This document shows positions 63,108 through 64,000 of a DNA stretch of 64,000 nt, in pieces. A model generated the notes under the pieces. That model ran no database searches. It saw nothing but the letters and a program-made list of their open reading frames with translations, and was not told the origin of the DNA. The first letter of the stretch is position 1. Each line of letters opens with the position of its first letter. The stretch is from Leptothrix sp. (in: b-proteobacteria) (GTDB lineage: Bacteria > Pseudomonadota > Gammaproteobacteria > Burkholderiales > Burkholderiaceae_C), in NCBI GenBank assembly GCA_013822685.1, contig PNKV01000006.1, positions 159,803 through 223,802 on the forward strand, in the 5' to 3' direction. The translations under genes and the position numbers were made by a program.

Positions 63108-63605
63108 ATGATCGACTTTGGAATCGACAAACTTGCCTTGATTGGCGCCGTGGCCCTGATCGTGATCGGCCCTGAAAAACTGCCGCGCGTGGCCCGCACG
63201 GTGGGCCTGCTCGTGGGCAAGGCCCAGCGCTACGTGTCACAGGTGCAGTCCGAGGTCAATCGCTCCATCGAACTTGAAGAACTCAAGAAGGTGAAAAGCG
63301 GTTTTGAAGAGGCGGCCCGGAATGTGGAGCAGTCGGTCGCGGATGGCATCAGCCACACGGAGGGCGAGATCAATTCCGCCTTGGGCAGCGGCCAGTCGGA
63401 CAGCTTCTACAACGACCTGCACCAGACGTCCTACAACAGCTTCGCGCCCAAACCAGTGCGCAAGAATTGGCGGCTCAAGCGCGCGGCCATGCCGACCTGG
63501 TACAAGCAGCAAAATGGCGTTCGCCGCCATGTGCAGTCGGGTGCTGCCCGGGTGGCGCGATTCCGCCCACCTGCCCCCGCAACGAGCTCCCGCCACCAAC
63601 CTTGA
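63108..63605 (+). CDS. tatB: Sec-independent translocase TatB
   Basis: This 165-residue protein starts MIDFGIDKLALIGAVALIVIGPEKLPRVART, the TatB signature with Glu after the hydrophobic helix, followed by a long amphipathic helix (QVQSEVNRSIELEELKKVKS). It forms the receptor with TatC for twin-arginine signals. The C-terminal tail is longer than usual and basic (KNWRLKRAAMP). It lies 28 bp after tatA. Confidence 0.94.
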   Translation: MIDFGIDKLALIGAVALIVIGPEKLPRVARTVGLLVGKAQRYVSQVQSEVNRSIELEELKKVKSGFEEAARNVEQSVADGISHTEGEINSALGSGQSDSFYNDLHQTSYNSFAPKPVRKNWRLKRAAMPTWYKQQNGVRRHVQSGAARVARFRPPAPATSSRHQP

Positions 63606-63617
63606 TGTGACCCCTTT

Positions 63618-64000
63618 GTGAGCGACAACGATCCCAAGCCCGGACTGGAGGGCGCCGAGCAGCCCTTCGTTGCCCACCTGATTGAACTGCGTGACCGATT
63701 GATCCGGGCTGCGCTGGCCATCGGCCTGGCTTTTGCCATCCTGGCCATCTACCCAGGCCCCGCCAATCTGTACGACCTGTTGGCCGCCCCACTGGTGGCC
63801 CACCTGCCCAAGGGCGCCACCTTGATCGCCACCAGCGTGATCTCGCCTTTCATGGTGCCCATCAAGATCACCATGATGTCGGCCTTCCTGCTGGCCCTGC
63901 CGGTGGTGCTGTACCAGATCTGGTCCTTCGTGGCGCCAGGGCTGTACACGCACGAGAAAAAGCTGGTGATGCCGCTGATCGTGTCCAGCACCCTGCTGTT
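63618..64000 (+). CDS. tatC: Sec-independent translocase TatC (N-terminal part)
   Basis: The reading frame opens with GTG at 63618, 12 bp after tatB, and runs off the window. It encodes MSDNDPKPGLEGAEQPFVAH, then LIELRDRLIRAALAIG (first helix), FMVPIKITMMSAFLLALPVVLYQIW and FVAPGLYTHEKK, all diagnostic of TatC. About 127 of roughly 250 residues are seen. It recognises twin-arginine signals with TatB. Confidence 0.93.
   Translation, partial: MSDNDPKPGLEGAEQPFVAHLIELRDRLIRAALAIGLAFAILAIYPGPANLYDLLAAPLVAHLPKGATLIATSVISPFMVPIKITMMSAFLLALPVVLYQIWSFVAPGLYTHEKKLVMPLIVSSTLL

Overview
The window is gene-dense, GC-rich bacterial chromosome, and the gene content points to Betaproteobacteria, order Burkholderiales, near the Comamonadaceae or the Rubrivivax/Leptothrix/Aquabacterium group. 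The clues are the petABC-sspAB block, cyoABCD followed by SURF1 and RegBA, hisIE-tatABC, livKHMGF beside beta-oxidation genes, and a PEP-CTERM protein. Genus cannot be fixed by reading alone. I see no insertion sequence, prophage, CRISPR array, rRNA or origin. Both window edges cut genes: flgH at the left and tatC at the right.

Layout. 1-6837: end of a flagellar operon (flgH, flgI, flgJ, flgK, flgL) with a degenerate EAL-HDOD protein attached. 6849-14171: srkA-type kinase, a membrane diguanylate cyclase with a duplicated sensor module, a DHH phosphoesterase, a large orphan lipoprotein and an MHS-type transporter. 14329-21119: cyoABCD quinol oxidase, SURF1 and the redox-sensing pair RegB/RegA. 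21196-24706: Tat-exported opgD, then a DUF3455 lipoprotein, ECF sigma and anti-sigma unit. 24823-27798: an amino-acid ABC transporter behind a consensus sigma-54 promoter. 27809-33087: tRNA-Ile2, an acidic disordered protein, hrcA, nadK, recN, rapZ.

33095-49620 is the most distinctive block. It holds two SDRs, a CurA-like reductase, a Dabb protein, an acyl-CoA dehydrogenase, two crotonase-family enzymes (one fused to 3-hydroxyacyl-CoA dehydrogenase), a complete branched-chain-type ABC transporter, an acyl-CoA ligase, a thioesterase and a divergent TetR regulator. It reads as a self-contained route for carboxylate import, CoA activation and beta-oxidation. The transporter has unusual parts: arginine replaces the Walker A lysine in LivF, LivM has a long C-terminal extension, and LivH has a cysteine-containing insertion.

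49722-64000: PCMT-like methyltransferase and TolC, an exported protein and a PEP-CTERM protein, tRNA-Thr, sspBA, petCBA (cytochrome bc1), mscL, a DUF1631 protein, pdxA, hisI-hisE and tatABC.

Most of the window is ordinary housekeeping. The best candidates for something undescribed are the transporter/beta-oxidation block with its repeated operator-like sequences, the diguanylate cyclase with tandem sensor modules, and the acidic protein overlapping hrcA. Long open frames antisense to real genes are codon-bias shadows and were left out.
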